A stretch of DNA of 64,000 nucleotides from Vibrio fluvialis (GTDB lineage: Bacteria > Pseudomonadota > Gammaproteobacteria > Enterobacterales > Vibrionaceae), in assembly GCF_900460245.1 (NCBI RefSeq), contig NZ_UHIP01000002.1, positions 62,001 to 126,000 of the forward strand. The letters are read 5' to 3'. Shown here piece after piece: positions 1-8,828 of the stretch (position 1 is its first letter; the number at the start of each line of letters is the position of its first letter). A program made the translations under genes and the position numbers. The notes beneath the pieces are model-generated. The model was not told the origin of the DNA. It ran no database searches and saw only the letters and a program-made list of their open reading frames with translations.

Positions 1-360
1 ATGCTAGAAGCAGTACAACGCCATGTGCCCACCGAGCAACTGGCCGTTCATTTTCACGATACGTGGGGACAAGCGCTGGCCAATCTCTATCAGGCTTTGT
101 CGATGGGCATTACGACGCTGGACAGCAGCGTAGCCGGGCTCGGCGGGTGCCCATACGCTTTTGGCGCCGCAGGCAATGTGGCGACAGAAGATGTGCTCTA
201 TTTGTGTCATGGGTTGGGGATTGAAACTGGGGTAGATTTACCTGCTGTGGCGCGTGCAGGCTGGGCGATCAGCGCCGAACTGGCACGAATGCCGACCTCT
301 AAAGTCTCGCTCGCGCTGCATCAGCAGGCAATCGCGGCGACAAAAACAAAGCAGCACTGA
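1..360 (+). CDS. mvaB: Hydroxymethylglutaryl-CoA lyase, C-terminal part (cut by window edge)
   Basis: This is the last 119 residues of a TIM-barrel lyase that splits HMG-CoA into acetoacetate and acetyl-CoA, the final step of leucine catabolism. The HFHDT segment (residues 17-21) carries the metal-binding histidine and aspartate region. The VAGLGGCPYA segment carries the catalytic cysteine loop typical of HMG-CoA lyases. The family is about 300 residues long, so the first two thirds lie left of the window and the ATG at base 1 is an internal methionine. The stop is TGA at 358-360. In many gammaproteobacteria this gene ends a leucine/isovalerate degradation operon, which cannot be seen here. 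Confidence 0.85.
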   Translation: MLEAVQRHVPTEQLAVHFHDTWGQALANLYQALSMGITTLDSSVAGLGGCPYAFGAAGNVATEDVLYLCHGLGIETGVDLPAVARAGWAISAELARMPTSKVSLALHQQAIAATKTKQH

Positions 361-457
361 TTGCACTGCTTTGCTGAAAACCTGAAGTTGGAAACTAAGA
401 GCGGAATAGATAGATGAAAAACCAGCTCAATTCAAAGCCGTTACCCCTTATGCGCAG

Positions 458-584
458 ATACCCAAACAACTTGGAGTTGCAGGTAGGCGGCAAATGAGTA
501 AGTCCCCATGAGCATAGATACGCTATGTGATTGGGGTGAATGAATGCAGCCAACACCGCTGCAACTTCAAGTAGGAAGGGTATA
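458..584. repeat. ERIC-type intergenic repeat (127 bp imperfect palindrome)
   Basis: The segment starts with a variant of TATACCC and ends with GGGTATA. It has complementary arms (AACTTGGAGTTGCAG on the left, CTGCAACTTCAAG on the right) and an inner arm pair around CCCCATGAGC...GATTGGGGTGA. Its span is 127 bp, the classical ERIC length. The right terminus overlaps the 3' end of the acetyltransferase gene on the minus strand and supplies its stop codon. Confidence 0.85.
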
Positions 585-1118
585 GATGTGGTCGTCATAG
601 CGTTTGCCGCCAATCTCATACGCCAGCGGTTCAATACGCGCTAAGGTAAAGCCGCACTTTTCCAGTACCCGCTCAGAGCCAACGTTCCCTTGCGTCACAA
701 TGGCGCGATACTGCTGAATGTCGTACTCCTGCTGCGCCCACTCAATGACCGCACGCAGCGATTCGGTGCCATAGCCTTTGCCGTGCTGCTCAGTCAGTAA
801 TAGGTAGCCCACTTCGGCCACGCCTTGCCCATCGAGAAATCCGGTGATGCCCACCCACTCTCCAGTTTCGCGCTCTTGAATCGTCAGACACAGCCACAAG
901 TTTTGGTTCACAACCCAAGGAACCAGCTTTTGCGCAAACTTGTCCCGCAACTGGTTATCGTCTGGTTTATCGAAGCACAGAGAAATAACGTTTGGATCGT
1001 TATGCAGTTGCTGAAATAACGGCCATTCCTCGCGCGTTATGGGCCGCATAATAAGACGCGGCGTCACAATATGAATTTCATTTGCCACGTTTAGCGGGTT
1101 ATTTACGGCTATTTCCAT
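567..1118 (-). CDS. GNAT-family N-acetyltransferase (RimJ/RimL type)
   Basis: A 183-residue acetyltransferase that probably transfers acetyl from acetyl-CoA to a protein N-terminus or small amine. The region TPRLIMRPITREEW is the usual N-terminal strand of RimJ/RimL-type enzymes. The later stretch GYLLTEQHGKGYGTESLRAV (by parts) is the acetyl-CoA-binding Q/R-x-x-G-x-G/A loop, and ERVLEKCGF is the conserved C-terminal motif. The ATG at 1118 is chosen because AAAGGAGC lies just upstream; the frame extends further upstream without support. The last codons (IYTLPT) and the stop are encoded inside an ERIC element, so the C-terminus may have been altered by that insertion. Substrate unknown. Confidence 0.8.
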   Translation of the reverse strand: MEIAVNNPLNVANEIHIVTPRLIMRPITREEWPLFQQLHNDPNVISLCFDKPDDNQLRDKFAQKLVPWVVNQNLWLCLTIQERETGEWVGITGFLDGQGVAEVGYLLLTEQHGKGYGTESLRAVIEWAQQEYDIQQYRAIVTQGNVGSERVLEKCGFTLARIEPLAYEIGGKRYDDHIYTLPT

Positions 1119-1302
1119 CGCGTTCCCTGCTCCTTTGTGATTGTATTTTCCGATGTTGCGCACAAAAAACAGACTGCCACCGAATGGTTGCGCTTGCAAA
1201 GACAATCTCACTAACCAACGGAAAAATAAAGAAATTAACCTATGAGCGGTCAATACTGATGGATTTTACCTATCGAACGTAGCCTATTTTGCGCAACTGA
1301 CT

Positions 1303-1339
1303 ATAGAAATTGCCTATCAATAGAATAGCTACAAGCGAT
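1303..1339 (+). promoter_or_regulatory. OxyR tetramer-binding site upstream of ahpC
   Basis: Two ATAG-N7-CTAT type half-sites are seen: ATAG at 1303, CTAT at 1314, a 7-base spacer, ATAG at 1325 and CGAT at 1336. This matches the OxyR consensus of four ATAGNT elements with 7-base spacing, with one degenerate quarter. A possible -10 (TATACA) is at 1366-1371. It lies about 83 bp before the ahpC start. Confidence 0.8.
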
Positions 1340-1421
1340 TTTCCTAAATTGGGTGTGGATGGGAATATACATCCCGAAGACAAGACATTCCAAACCCAAT
1401 AACTTAAAGGAAACTCGGAAT

Positions 1422-1979
1422 ATGATTAATACTAAAATCAAACCATTTAGCGCAACAGCATTCAAAGAAGGCAAATTCGTTGATATCACAGAACAGGACG
1501 TTCTGGGCAAATGGGCAGTATTTTTCTTCTATCCAGCGGACTTCACTTTCGTATGTCCAACTGAACTTGGCGACCTTGCGGATCACTACGCAGAGCTTCA
1601 ATCACGTGGCGTAGAAGTGTACTCAGTATCGACTGACACCCACTTCACTCACAAAGCATGGCACGACAGCTCAGACACTATCGGCAAAATCAACTACTAC
1701 ATGGTAGGCGACCAAACTGGCAACATCACTAACAACTTCGGTGTGATGCGTGAAGGCCAAGGTCTGGCAGACCGTGCAACATTCCTGATTGACCCAGAAG
1801 GCGTTATCCAGGCAATGGAAATCACTGCAGAAGGCATCGGCCGTGACGCAGAAGACCTGATGCGTAAAGTAAAAGCAGCTCAGTACGTTGCTTCTCACCC
1901 AGGCGAAGTATGTCCAGCGAAATGGAAAGAAGGCGAGCAGACTCTGGCTCCTTCACTAGACCTAGTTGGCAAAATCTAA
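1422..1979 (+). CDS. ahpC: Alkyl hydroperoxide reductase subunit C (2-Cys peroxiredoxin)
   Basis: A 185-residue cytoplasmic peroxiredoxin that reduces H2O2, organic peroxides and peroxynitrite. The peroxidatic cysteine is C45 in FVCPTEL and the resolving cysteine is C164 in GEVCPAKW, as in typical AhpC. The start at 1422 gives the standard N-terminus ([10 protein letters not shown]) and follows a TTAAAGGAAA ribosome-binding site; the frame is open further upstream but that is not coding-like. An OxyR site lies upstream. ahpF follows, separated by a hairpin that probably sets a higher level of AhpC than AhpF. Codon use looks like that of a highly expressed gene. Confidence 0.97.
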   Translation: MINTKIKPFSATAFKEGKFVDITEQDVLGKWAVFFFYPADFTFVCPTELGDLADHYAELQSRGVEVYSVSTDTHFTHKAWHDSSDTIGKINYYMVGDQTGNITNNFGVMREGQGLADRATFLIDPEGVIQAMEITAEGIGRDAEDLMRKVKAAQYVASHPGEVCPAKWKEGEQTLAPSLDLVGKI

Positions 1980-2019
1980 CTAAGCCTGGCCAGTAATCTT
2001 TTGATTACGAACTAGTTCG

Positions 2020-2068
2020 AGAGCGAACTGGGCGTTTTACCTGACGACCTAAATGCCCGGTCCGCTCT
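2020..2068 (+). terminator. Intercistronic hairpin between ahpC and ahpF (attenuator-like)
   Basis: An 18-bp stem with one mismatch and two G-U wobbles pairs 2020-2037 with 2051-2068 around a 13-base loop. It is followed by CTCCCTTTTAT. It sits 41 bp after the ahpC stop and 60 bp before ahpF, so it may partly terminate transcription or protect the 3' end of an ahpC mRNA. Confidence 0.7.
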
Positions 2069-2128
2069 CTCCCTTTTATCCAGAGTGACCACTCTAAAAT
2101 TGAATAATAAAGAAAAAGGTATTTTCGT

Positions 2129-3697
2129 ATGCTAGACCAAGCGATCAAGCAACAGTTACAACAGTATCTGACAAATTTAAAAGAAGACGTCCGTTTAGTG
2201 GTCAGCCTAGATGAAAGCAAAGGCTCACAAGACATTCTGGCACTGGCCAATGAAATCGCTGAACTCAGCCCACTGATCAGCGTAGAACGTGACGATGCCG
2301 CGAGCGATCGCAAACCAGTCATGACAGTGACCAACCCAAACAAAGGTACACAGCTGCGTTTTGCTGGTGTGCCGATGGGCCACGAATTTACTTCTCTGGT
2401 TCTGGCGCTGCTTCACTCTGGCGGTCACCCAATCAAACTGGAGCAAGAAACGATTGATCAAATCGCGAAACTCGGCAAAAAGCTCGACGTCGAAGTGTTC
2501 ATTTCTCTGTCTTGCCAAAACTGTCCTGACGTAGTGCAAGCGTTCAACATGATGGCGGCGATCAACCCGGACATCCGCGCCACCATGATTGACGGCGCTC
2601 TGTTCCAGGACGAAGTGAAAAATCGCGACATCATGGCCGTTCCAAGTGTATTCATCAACGGTGAACTGTTTGGTCAAGGCCGTATGACTCTGACTGAAAT
2701 CCTGAACAAACTGGATGACGGCGCAGCAGAAAAAGCAGCCGCAAGCCTCAACGAAAAAGACCCATACGATGTACTTGTGGTCGGCGGTGGCCCAGCAGGT
2801 GCAGCGGCTGCGATTTACGCAGCACGTAAAGGCATTCGCACGGGTATCGTGGCGCAGCGTTTGGGTGGTCAGGTGATGGACACCATGGCGATCGAAAACT
2901 TCATCTCCGTGAAACACACGGAAGGTCCAAAGCTGGCGGCGAATTTGGGTGAACACCTGAAAGAGTACGGCGTGGACATCATCACTGAGCAGCAAGCTGA
3001 GAAGCTGATGGGCGCTGAGTTCACAACAGATGGCAAAATCCACGTGAGCCTGCAAAGCGGCGCGACACTGAAAAGTAACAGTGTCATCTTAAGCCCGGGG
3101 GCTCGCTGGCGTGAAATGAACGTTCCTGGCGAACAAGAATACCGTAACAAAGGTGTAGCGTACTGCCCGCACTGTGACGGCCCGCTGTTCAAAGGCAAGA
3201 AAACCGCGGTTATCGGTGGTGGTAACTCAGGTATTGAAGCGGCTATCGACCTGGCGGGTATCGTCGAACACGTGACCGTACTGGAATTTGCTGACGTACT
3301 GCGTGCAGACCAAGTACTGATTAACAAGGCGAATTCAATGCCAAACATCGACATCATCACGATGGCTCAGACAACCGAAGTGGTGGGTGATGGGACTCGT
3401 GTGACAGGCTTGAAATACAAAGACCGCCACACGGATGAAATTAAGCAGCTTGAACTGTCTGGTATCTTCGTTCAAATCGGTCTGGTGCCTAACACCGAAT
3501 GGCTGAAAGATTCAGCAGTTGAACTTTCTGCCCGTGGCGAGATTGAAATCGGCAGCCGCGGCGAAACGAGCATGGATGGTGTGTTTGCTGCAGGTGACGC
3601 AACGACAGTCCCTTACAAACAGATCATCATTGCGATGGGTGAAGGTGCGAAAGCAAGCTTAGGCGCGTTTGACTACCTAATCCGCAAACAAAGTTAA
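2129..3697 (+). CDS. ahpF: Alkyl hydroperoxide reductase subunit F (NAD(P)H:AhpC disulfide reductase)
   Basis: A 522-residue flavoprotein that passes electrons from NADH to AhpC. The N-terminal tandem thioredoxin-like region contains the redox pair C129/C132 (SCQNCPD). An FAD-binding glycine motif ([10 protein letters not shown]) follows around residues 217-227, then the thioredoxin-reductase-like disulfide C346/C349 (YCPHCDG) and a second dinucleotide motif ([12 protein letters not shown]) near 361-372 for NADH. Length and domain order match full AhpF. It is the second gene of the OxyR-type operon and ends just before a strong terminator. Confidence 0.97.
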   Translation: MLDQAIKQQLQQYLTNLKEDVRLVVSLDESKGSQDILALANEIAELSPLISVERDDAASDRKPVMTVTNPNKGTQLRFAGVPMGHEFTSLVLALLHSGGHPIKLEQETIDQIAKLGKKLDVEVFISLSCQNCPDVVQAFNMMAAINPDIRATMIDGALFQDEVKNRDIMAVPSVFINGELFGQGRMTLTEILNKLDDGAAEKAAASLNEKDPYDVLVVGGGPAGAAAAIYAARKGIRTGIVAQRLGGQVMDTMAIENFISVKHTEGPKLAANLGEHLKEYGVDIITEQQAEKLMGAEFTTDGKIHVSLQSGATLKSNSVILSPGARWREMNVPGEQEYRNKGVAYCPHCDGPLFKGKKTAVIGGGNSGIEAAIDLAGIVEHVTVLEFADVLRADQVLINKANSMPNIDIITMAQTTEVVGDGTRVTGLKYKDRHTDEIKQLELSGIFVQIGLVPNTEWLKDSAVELSARGEIEIGSRGETSMDGVFAAGDATTVPYKQIIIAMGEGAKASLGAFDYLIRKQS

Positions 3698-3723
3698 GAG
3701 TCCGAACATAACTTTGAGTCCTA

Positions 3724-3756
3724 AAAAAGGCGAACCGCAAGGTTCGCCTTTTCTTT
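3724..3756 (+). terminator. Rho-independent terminator of ahpCF
   Basis: The stem AAAAGGCGAACC / GGTTCGCCTTTT surrounds a 4-base GCAA loop and is followed by CTTTT. It is 27 bp after the ahpF stop. Confidence 0.9.
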
Positions 3757-3805
3757 TGCATTGCCGTTTTTACTTCGATCCATTTGCTGCGATGATAGCG
3801 CCGGA

Positions 3806-5164
3806 CTAAGCGCTGGCGACCAGCTTCGCGGCCAAAGCTTTGTGTTCGGCCATCAGGGCTTGAATATCAAGCCCGGCAATGATGCCGTTTTTCACCCGCC
3901 ATTGTCCGCCTACCATCACATGTTCCGCTTTTTCTGCACCGCACAGCAACAAAGCGGCAATCGGATCATGACTGCCGGAAAAACGCAGCTCATCGAGTTT
4001 GAACATCGCCAGATCGGCTTGTTTCCCGACGGCAATTTCGCCAATGTCCGATCGCCCGAGCAGTGCAGCCGAACCGCGGGTCGCCCAGCCAAGCACCACT
4101 TCTGGCGTGATGCGTTCGGCGCCATATTTCAGCCGCTGTAGATACAGGGCCTGACGCGCTTCATACATCATGTTGGAAGCGTCATTCGATGCGGAACCAT
4201 CAACGCCCAACCCCACTGGCGCACCAGCAGCTTGCAGATCCAGCGTCGGACACATGCCCGATGCCAACCGCATATTCGATACCGGACAATGACACACGCC
4301 AGTCCCCGCGCGTCCAAGGCGTTCGATTTCTTGCTGATTAAAATGAATGCCGTGCGCCAGCCAAGTGCGATCGCTCAGCCAGCCGACGCTGTCGAGGTAA
4401 TCGACCGTACGCATACCAAACATTTTGAGGCAAAAGGCTTCCTCATCGAGGGTTTCGGCAAGATGCGTGTGTAAACGCACGTCCAGCTCTTTGGCGAGCA
4501 TGGCGCTGTCGGCCATGATGTTCTGCGTGACCGAGAAGGGCGAGCACGGCGCAAGCGCAATTTGGATCTGCGCGCCCTCGCCCCGTTCATGATAACGCTT
4601 CACTAAGCGCTCGCTGTCTTTGAGGATCACATCACCGCTTTGCACGGTGTGCCGTGGCGGTAAACCGCCTTCATCTTCCCCAAGGCTCATTGAACCTCGG
4701 GTCAACATGGCGCGCATGCCCATGTCACGAACGGCTGCCACCTGAATGTCGATCGCCTCATCCATTCCGGTCGGAAACAGATAATGGTGATCGGCCGCGG
4801 TGGTACAGCCGGATAACAATAATTCAGCCAGCGCCACTTTGCTGGCCAACTCCAGTGCTTTTGGTGTCAGCTTCGCCCAAACCGGATATAAGGTTTTTAA
4901 CCACGGAAACAGCGGTACGCTCACAACGGGCGCCCACGCTCGGGTTAAGGTTTGATAAAAATGATGGTGAGTATTAATCAATCCCGGAATGATCACCAGC
5001 TCACGGGCATCAAACACCTCATCGACGGGCGTCGACGGCATTTGTCCTTGAGCTAGCAGTTCAACAATGCGGTTGTTTTCAATGACCAGACCGCCACTGG
5101 CATCGCAGTGGTTGGCGGTAAAACAGGCCAGCGGGGATTGTATCCATAGGCGTTGTGCAGACAT
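3806..5164 (-). CDS. Amidohydrolase, probable 8-oxoguanine deaminase (AtzB/TrzN-like)
   Basis: A 452-residue metal-dependent amidohydrolase of the cytosine-deaminase/AtzB subgroup. The N-terminal HxH metal site sits in LINTHHHFYQTLTRAW (H66-H68 region). It is followed by a THLAET metal histidine region, AHGIHF and the late aspartate in GVDGSASND. The NTHHHFYQTLTRA signature is the one I associate with bacterial 8-oxoguanine deaminases, which turn 8-oxoguanine into urate. Atrazine-type deaminases are the alternative. It is monocistronic, facing ahpF convergently. Its adjacency to a peroxide-defence operon fits a role in handling oxidised guanine, but that link is inference. Confidence 0.75.
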   Translation of the reverse strand: MSAQRLWIQSPLACFTANHCDASGGLVIENNRIVELLAQGQMPSTPVDEVFDARELVIIPGLINTHHHFYQTLTRAWAPVVSVPLFPWLKTLYPVWAKLTPKALELASKVALAELLLSGCTTAADHHYLFPTGMDEAIDIQVAAVRDMGMRAMLTRGSMSLGEDEGGLPPRHTVQSGDVILKDSERLVKRYHERGEGAQIQIALAPCSPFSVTQNIMADSAMLAKELDVRLHTHLAETLDEEAFCLKMFGMRTVDYLDSVGWLSDRTWLAHGIHFNQQEIERLGRAGTGVCHCPVSNMRLASGMCPTLDLQAAGAPVGLGVDGSASNDASNMMYEARQALYLQRLKYGAERITPEVVLGWATRGSAALLGRSDIGEIAVGKQADLAMFKLDELRFSGSHDPIAALLLCGAEKAEHVMVGGQWRVKNGIIAGLDIQALMAEHKALAAKLVASA

Positions 5165-5303
5165 AAGCAGGCTCCTTGATTGCTATGAGTTCAACGATCA
5201 ATTACCCAGCTCAGTTATTACCCTGTCTGCTGATCCAGGGGCAGTTTGAAATGCGCGAATACCTTAGCGGAAAAGACGCGGCGGATAAAGCCTGTGGTTC
5301 ACG

Positions 5304-5786
5304 TTATGCCAGATTGAGCGCCATCTCCACCAGCCCGTCCTGTTCCGACGCCACTCGAAACCCCATGCGGCGATACAACGCCTGCGCGCGGTTCTCACTG
5401 AACACCCGCAATCGCACTTGCTTGATGCCCTGCAGCGCAGCGCGATGCTTTACCCACTCAATGCAAGCCCGGCCAATACCCAACCCTTGTTGAGAAAGGT
5501 CCAATTGCAAATCGTGCACGAACAGACACGTTTGCTCCTCATTGGTTTCAAACGCCTCTTTTGAAATCAAAGCGATGCGAATGATGCCCACCCTTTCGCC
5601 CTTGTGCCAAACTTCAACGTTTTCCGTCTCATTCCAAGTGGCGTGATAACGGGCTGAATCCCACCTCCAGCCCCGGCTCTGATAATAGCGCGCCATGTTA
5701 TTGCGGGTGAGCTGCTCGGCATAGTTCGCCTCTGAGGCGATTTGCCAGCTAACACCTTGCTCAGGGGTTTCCATGATATCTGTCAT
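5304..5786 (-). CDS. GNAT-family N-acetyltransferase
   Basis: A 160-residue acetyltransferase. The motif LSQQGLGIGRACIEW is the acetyl-CoA pyrophosphate-binding loop (Q-x-x-G-I-G), and ENRAQALYRRMGF is the conserved C-terminal motif. It overlaps the next acetyltransferase upstream by 4 bp (ATGA at 5783-5786), so the two are translated from one mRNA. The ATG at 5786 is adopted; a second ATG four codons later is possible. The substrate cannot be told from sequence. Confidence 0.8.
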   Translation of the reverse strand: MTDIMETPEQGVSWQIASEANYAEQLTRNNMARYYQSRGWRWDSARYHATWNETENVEVWHKGERVGIIRIALISKEAFETNEEQTCLFVHDLQLDLSQQGLGIGRACIEWVKHRAALQGIKQVRLRVFSENRAQALYRRMGFRVASEQDGLVEMALNLA

Positions 5787-6220
5787 GTGCTCATCACCAA
5801 CTCAGCATGCCCTGTATGTTCATCGGTTTGTTCGCGCACCACATGAAAACCCTGTTTGAGGTAGAACTGGCAACTGGCCTGATTCTCTTTGTATACCGTC
5901 AGGCTCAATTGAGCGCGCTGCAGTTTGGCGTGATCGAGCAGTAGCGTGCCGATGCCCTGCCCCTGACAATCCGGGCTGACAAAAATCGCCGCGAGCGTAT
6001 TTTCATACAGCGCGTAAAAGCCAACCAGTTCGCCGCTGAGGAGATAGACATACACTTCCGATGCTGGCAGATATAAATGGCGCATGTTTTCAACCTGCGA
6101 CTGCCAGTACGAAGCCGCGACAAAGTCGTGCGCCTCAATCGAGGCCGAAAGCCATACGTTAAGCAGATCGTCCATGTCTTCCACGCGAAATGGACGCAGG
6201 CCCGTCAGTTTTTCAGTCAT
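5783..6220 (-). CDS. GNAT-family N-acetyltransferase
   Basis: A 145-residue acetyltransferase whose central motif SPDCQGQGIGTLLLDHAK is the canonical acetyl-CoA loop (Q-G-x-G-I-G). The tail NQASCQFYLKQGFHV is the usual alpha4-beta7 segment. It is similar to YjaB/PhnO-like small acetyltransferases. It is the first of a tail-to-head overlapping pair of acetyltransferases and lies 13 bp downstream of an alpha/beta hydrolase gene in the same direction, so 7763-5304 may be one operon. Substrate unknown. Confidence 0.8.
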   Translation of the reverse strand: MTEKLTGLRPFRVEDMDDLLNVWLSASIEAHDFVAASYWQSQVENMRHLYLPASEVYVYLLSGELVGFYALYENTLAAIFVSPDCQGQGIGTLLLDHAKLQRAQLSLTVYKENQASCQFYLKQGFHVVREQTDEHTGHAELVMST

Positions 6221-6233
6221 ACCATCGTTCCGG

Positions 6234-7013
6234 TTACTCGGCGTTAGCTAAAGTACAGGTCAAAAAATGGGATACCGCCATGGCGACCATGTGCGGAGAT
6301 TCCAGATGCACACCGTGCGCTGCGAACGGCACATTCATAAAGTGGCCATCTTTGAGGGTTTCCACCAAAGCGACCGCTTCTGGCAGCGAAAACAAAAAGT
6401 CGTTGTCGCCACGAATGACTAAGGTGGGACAAAGAATCTCCAACACCTGACGATTCGGATAGCCGCTCTCGGAAGTATCGAGCCACAGCGCTTTCACTTT
6501 CTCGACCAGATGAGCAAAGTCCGGTTGCGGATTGCTCGCTTCATAGCGTGCGACATCGTCTTGAAAACGCGCTATCCAGAACTCTGGCGTCAAGCCTTTC
6601 AACACCTCAATCGAAGGATCGCCCGCTTCAAGCCGCCATTGCGAGCCGAGCGTGATCAGGCGTTTGACTCTGTCCGGATGCGCCGCAGCAAGTCGGTAAC
6701 CGACAATGCCGCCGTCGCTAAAGCCGAGAATTGAAAACTCATCAATCCCCAGATGATCAAGCAGGGCTTCGATATCCGCTTGGTAACGCGCGTAACTCAA
6801 ACTGCCATGGCCAAGGGTCGAACGACCGTGTCCACGAAAGTCGACGCTGACGATCTGGTAATCCTCAGGGATTGCGGCATAAAGGGTGAGAAGATCATGC
6901 GAACTGCCTAAACCGCCGTGCATCACCAATACGGTATGACGCTGCGGTTGGCGATGAATCTGATAGTGAAGCTGTGCGCCTTCGGCGTCGAACGTTCCTT
7001 CGATATTAGTCAT
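6234..7013 (-). CDS. Alpha/beta hydrolase
   Basis: A 259-residue single-domain alpha/beta hydrolase. The oxyanion-hole motif is VMHGGLGSS (residues 30-38), the strand-4 motif is VDFRGHGRST, and the nucleophile is S99 in the elbow GFSDGG. The late ICPTLVIRGDNDFLF carries the acid residue, and the histidine is in KDGHFMNVP or GVHLESP. This pattern fits esterases and C-C hydrolases of the BioH/prolyl-aminopeptidase-like group. It has no signal peptide and is probably cytoplasmic. It follows a second, unrelated alpha/beta hydrolase by 18 bp. Confidence 0.8.
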   Translation of the reverse strand: MTNIEGTFDAEGAQLHYQIHRQPQRHTVLVMHGGLGSSHDLLTLYAAIPEDYQIVSVDFRGHGRSTLGHGSLSYARYQADIEALLDHLGIDEFSILGFSDGGIVGYRLAAAHPDRVKRLITLGSQWRLEAGDPSIEVLKGLTPEFWIARFQDDVARYEASNPQPDFAHLVEKVKALWLDTSESGYPNRQVLEILCPTLVIRGDNDFLFSLPEAVALVETLKDGHFMNVPFAAHGVHLESPHMVAMAVSHFLTCTLANAE

Positions 7014-7031
7014 TTTGTACTCTTGTTTGGG

Positions 7032-7763
7032 TCACGCTTGCTGATACCAATGCACCAATTGCTCTATCAGCCATTCGGGATTATCCAGCGGAATGTCGTG
7101 ACCGTCTTGCGGGTTGAGGATCAACGGCGACTGCCATGCTTTGGCCAGCGCTTGTGTGGCTAAAGTGCTGACCAGTTTGTCGTGTAATGAAGAGACAAAC
7201 ATCAAGCGGCATTGTGGTTGCTGCGCCTTAAAAAGCAGCGCTGCGGCCAACTGGCGGATAAAGTTCATCGGCTGCATGGGCAGGCGCTGCTCCAGTGCTG
7301 ACCATTGCGCGATGACGCCATCGTCCATCGGACGATTGGCTACCATACTATAAATGATGCGGGCTCTGCGTTGGGGTGGCGCACACAGTGCCCGTAAGAT
7401 GTTGAGATAGTTATCAGGACGCAACCGCTGATAAAACGGGCTGAACCCTCGTGCGGTGGTATTGATGCAAAACAGGCTGCTCACTTCATTTGGGTAGCGT
7501 TCGGCCCAGTTGAGGCCAATCATTCCGCCCATAGAAATGGCGATGAGATCAACCGGTTCATTGCCATAGCGCTGAGCGCGCAGGCTGTCGACCATCTCCT
7601 CAATTCGCCACGGTGAGCGTTCTTGGTGGCGGTCGCCCGCTCCGGGGATATCGAGACACAGAAACTCACGCTCAGGAAACCGGGCATTGAGCTTTTCCGG
7701 AATCGTTCCCCAGTGATATTTGCCGCGAAACAAGCCACGGATCAGCACAGTTTGACGAGGCAT
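7032..7763 (-). CDS. Alpha/beta hydrolase
   Basis: A 243-residue alpha/beta hydrolase with the nucleophile elbow AISMGG (S77), the strand-4 region LDIPGAGDR, and a C-terminal histidine in LNPQDGHDIPLDNP. The opening segment RGLFRGKYHWG suggests a short hydrophobic N-terminal strand rather than a signal peptide. The fold is like carboxylesterases, but no catalytic specificity can be assigned. It is the first gene of a likely operon with the downstream hydrolase and two acetyltransferases, and lies 33 bp from an AraC-type regulator on the same strand. Confidence 0.75.
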   Translation of the reverse strand: MPRQTVLIRGLFRGKYHWGTIPEKLNARFPEREFLCLDIPGAGDRHQERSPWRIEEMVDSLRAQRYGNEPVDLIAISMGGMIGLNWAERYPNEVSSLFCINTTARGFSPFYQRLRPDNYLNILRALCAPPQRRARIIYSMVANRPMDDGVIAQWSALEQRLPMQPMNFIRQLAAALLFKAQQPQCRLMFVSSLHDKLVSTLATQALAKAWQSPLILNPQDGHDIPLDNPEWLIEQLVHWYQQA

Positions 7764-7796
7764 GGTCTTTCTCCCGCAATCAAAGACTCGACCAGT

Positions 7797-8654
7797 TTAG
7801 TGTGTTAACTCCTGAGAAAGTTTGAACTGCTTCGGAGTCACACCAAACTCTTTCTTAAACAGGCGGATAAAATGGGAAATATTTTCATACCCCAGCTCAA
7901 GTGCGGTATCGGTGACCGACAATTGGTTCAAATAGCGTTTTGACTGATTGAGCTTCAAGCGGGTGAAATACTCTTTCGGTGTTTGGTTAGTGACCAGTTT
8001 GAATTTCTGGCTGAAGTTTGGCAGCGACATTCGCACTTCTTCCGCCAGTTCGGAAATCGATAACGGTTCGCCTAAATGGGCTTTCATCATGCGAATCGCA
8101 CGATTGACCGGATGATGTTGATGCTGCGACAAAATCTCGTGCGAACCCTGCCGTTTCAGCAGTTCATACACCATTTCCTGTGTCACCAAATCGAGCAGAA
8201 ACGGAATGTTGCTGTCGTTACTGCGCAAAATTTCCTGCGCGCGACCATGCAGCGTATAGATGCGATCTTGCAGATAATCCATCTGGAAGTGGCTGTAATC
8301 GTGATCGAGAGAGGCTTTCACTTCCAACTGGTCGCCGACTCTGGCGCTGACATCCTGCAACACGTCTTCACTGAATTCGTACACCAGTGCTTTGGTAAAT
8401 TCCGACATCGACATGTGCACGTTGGCATGCGGTGGCAACAGTACGCACTGCTCTTTGCGATAGGTAAATTGCTGTGACTGATTGATACGCACATCTTTGC
8501 TGCCCTGCAAAATCGTGCACAGGCGTGGCGTCTCGTAAGAGCGGTATTCGCCCTGAAAATGCTTTGGCAGGTGATAGTACAGCATGTTGACTTTGTCGGT
8601 GGACAACGCGTATTCGGTTTCATCAATCCGACGGAAACTGTTGAGAGTTTTCAT
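7797..8654 (-). CDS. AraC-family transcriptional regulator
   Basis: A 285-residue regulator with an N-terminal cupin-like sensing region (about 1-170) and a C-terminal double helix-turn-helix (about 185-280). The C-terminal signature runs through ISELAEEVRMSLPNFSQKF and ALELGYENISHFIRLFKKEFGVTPKQF, which is standard AraC/XylS. It stands between an alpha/beta hydrolase operon and an iron alcohol dehydrogenase, all on the minus strand. Its N-terminal domain resembles regulators of alcohol dehydrogenase or hydrolase genes, so it may control one of these neighbours; this is inference. Confidence 0.88.
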   Translation of the reverse strand: MKTLNSFRRIDETEYALSTDKVNMLYYHLPKHFQGEYRSYETPRLCTILQGSKDVRINQSQQFTYRKEQCVLLPPHANVHMSMSEFTKALVYEFSEDVLQDVSARVGDQLEVKASLDHDYSHFQMDYLQDRIYTLHGRAQEILRSNDSNIPFLLDLVTQEMVYELLKRQGSHEILSQHQHHPVNRAIRMMKAHLGEPLSISELAEEVRMSLPNFSQKFKLVTNQTPKEYFTRLKLNQSKRYLNQLSVTDTALELGYENISHFIRLFKKEFGVTPKQFKLSQELTH

Positions 8655-8787
8655 TCAGCCCAAATGGTCACGGTTTGCAGAAACGCCAGTGTAAGGGAAT
8701 CGTTCTGATATGAACATGATCCCAACATAAAAAATGGGGATTTAGCGTGTAACAGAGGAAAGACAGAGCTGGATAAGGGAAAAGGTC

Positions 8788-8822
8788 AGGTGCTCATGAC
8801 AGGGGGTTCATGAACACCTGAA
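8788..8822 (-). terminator. Hairpin downstream of the iron alcohol dehydrogenase gene
   Basis: CAGGTG-CTCATGA pairs imperfectly with TTCATGAACACCTG just after the dehydrogenase stop. There is no good T-run on the minus strand, so terminator function is likely but not certain. Confidence 0.45.
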
Positions 8823-8828
8823 GCCGGA

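Noticed and set aside
2225..3055. 276-codon open frame antisense to ahpF
   Set aside because: It lies wholly within ahpF on the other strand, has no ribosome-binding site and its composition is that of a codon-bias shadow.
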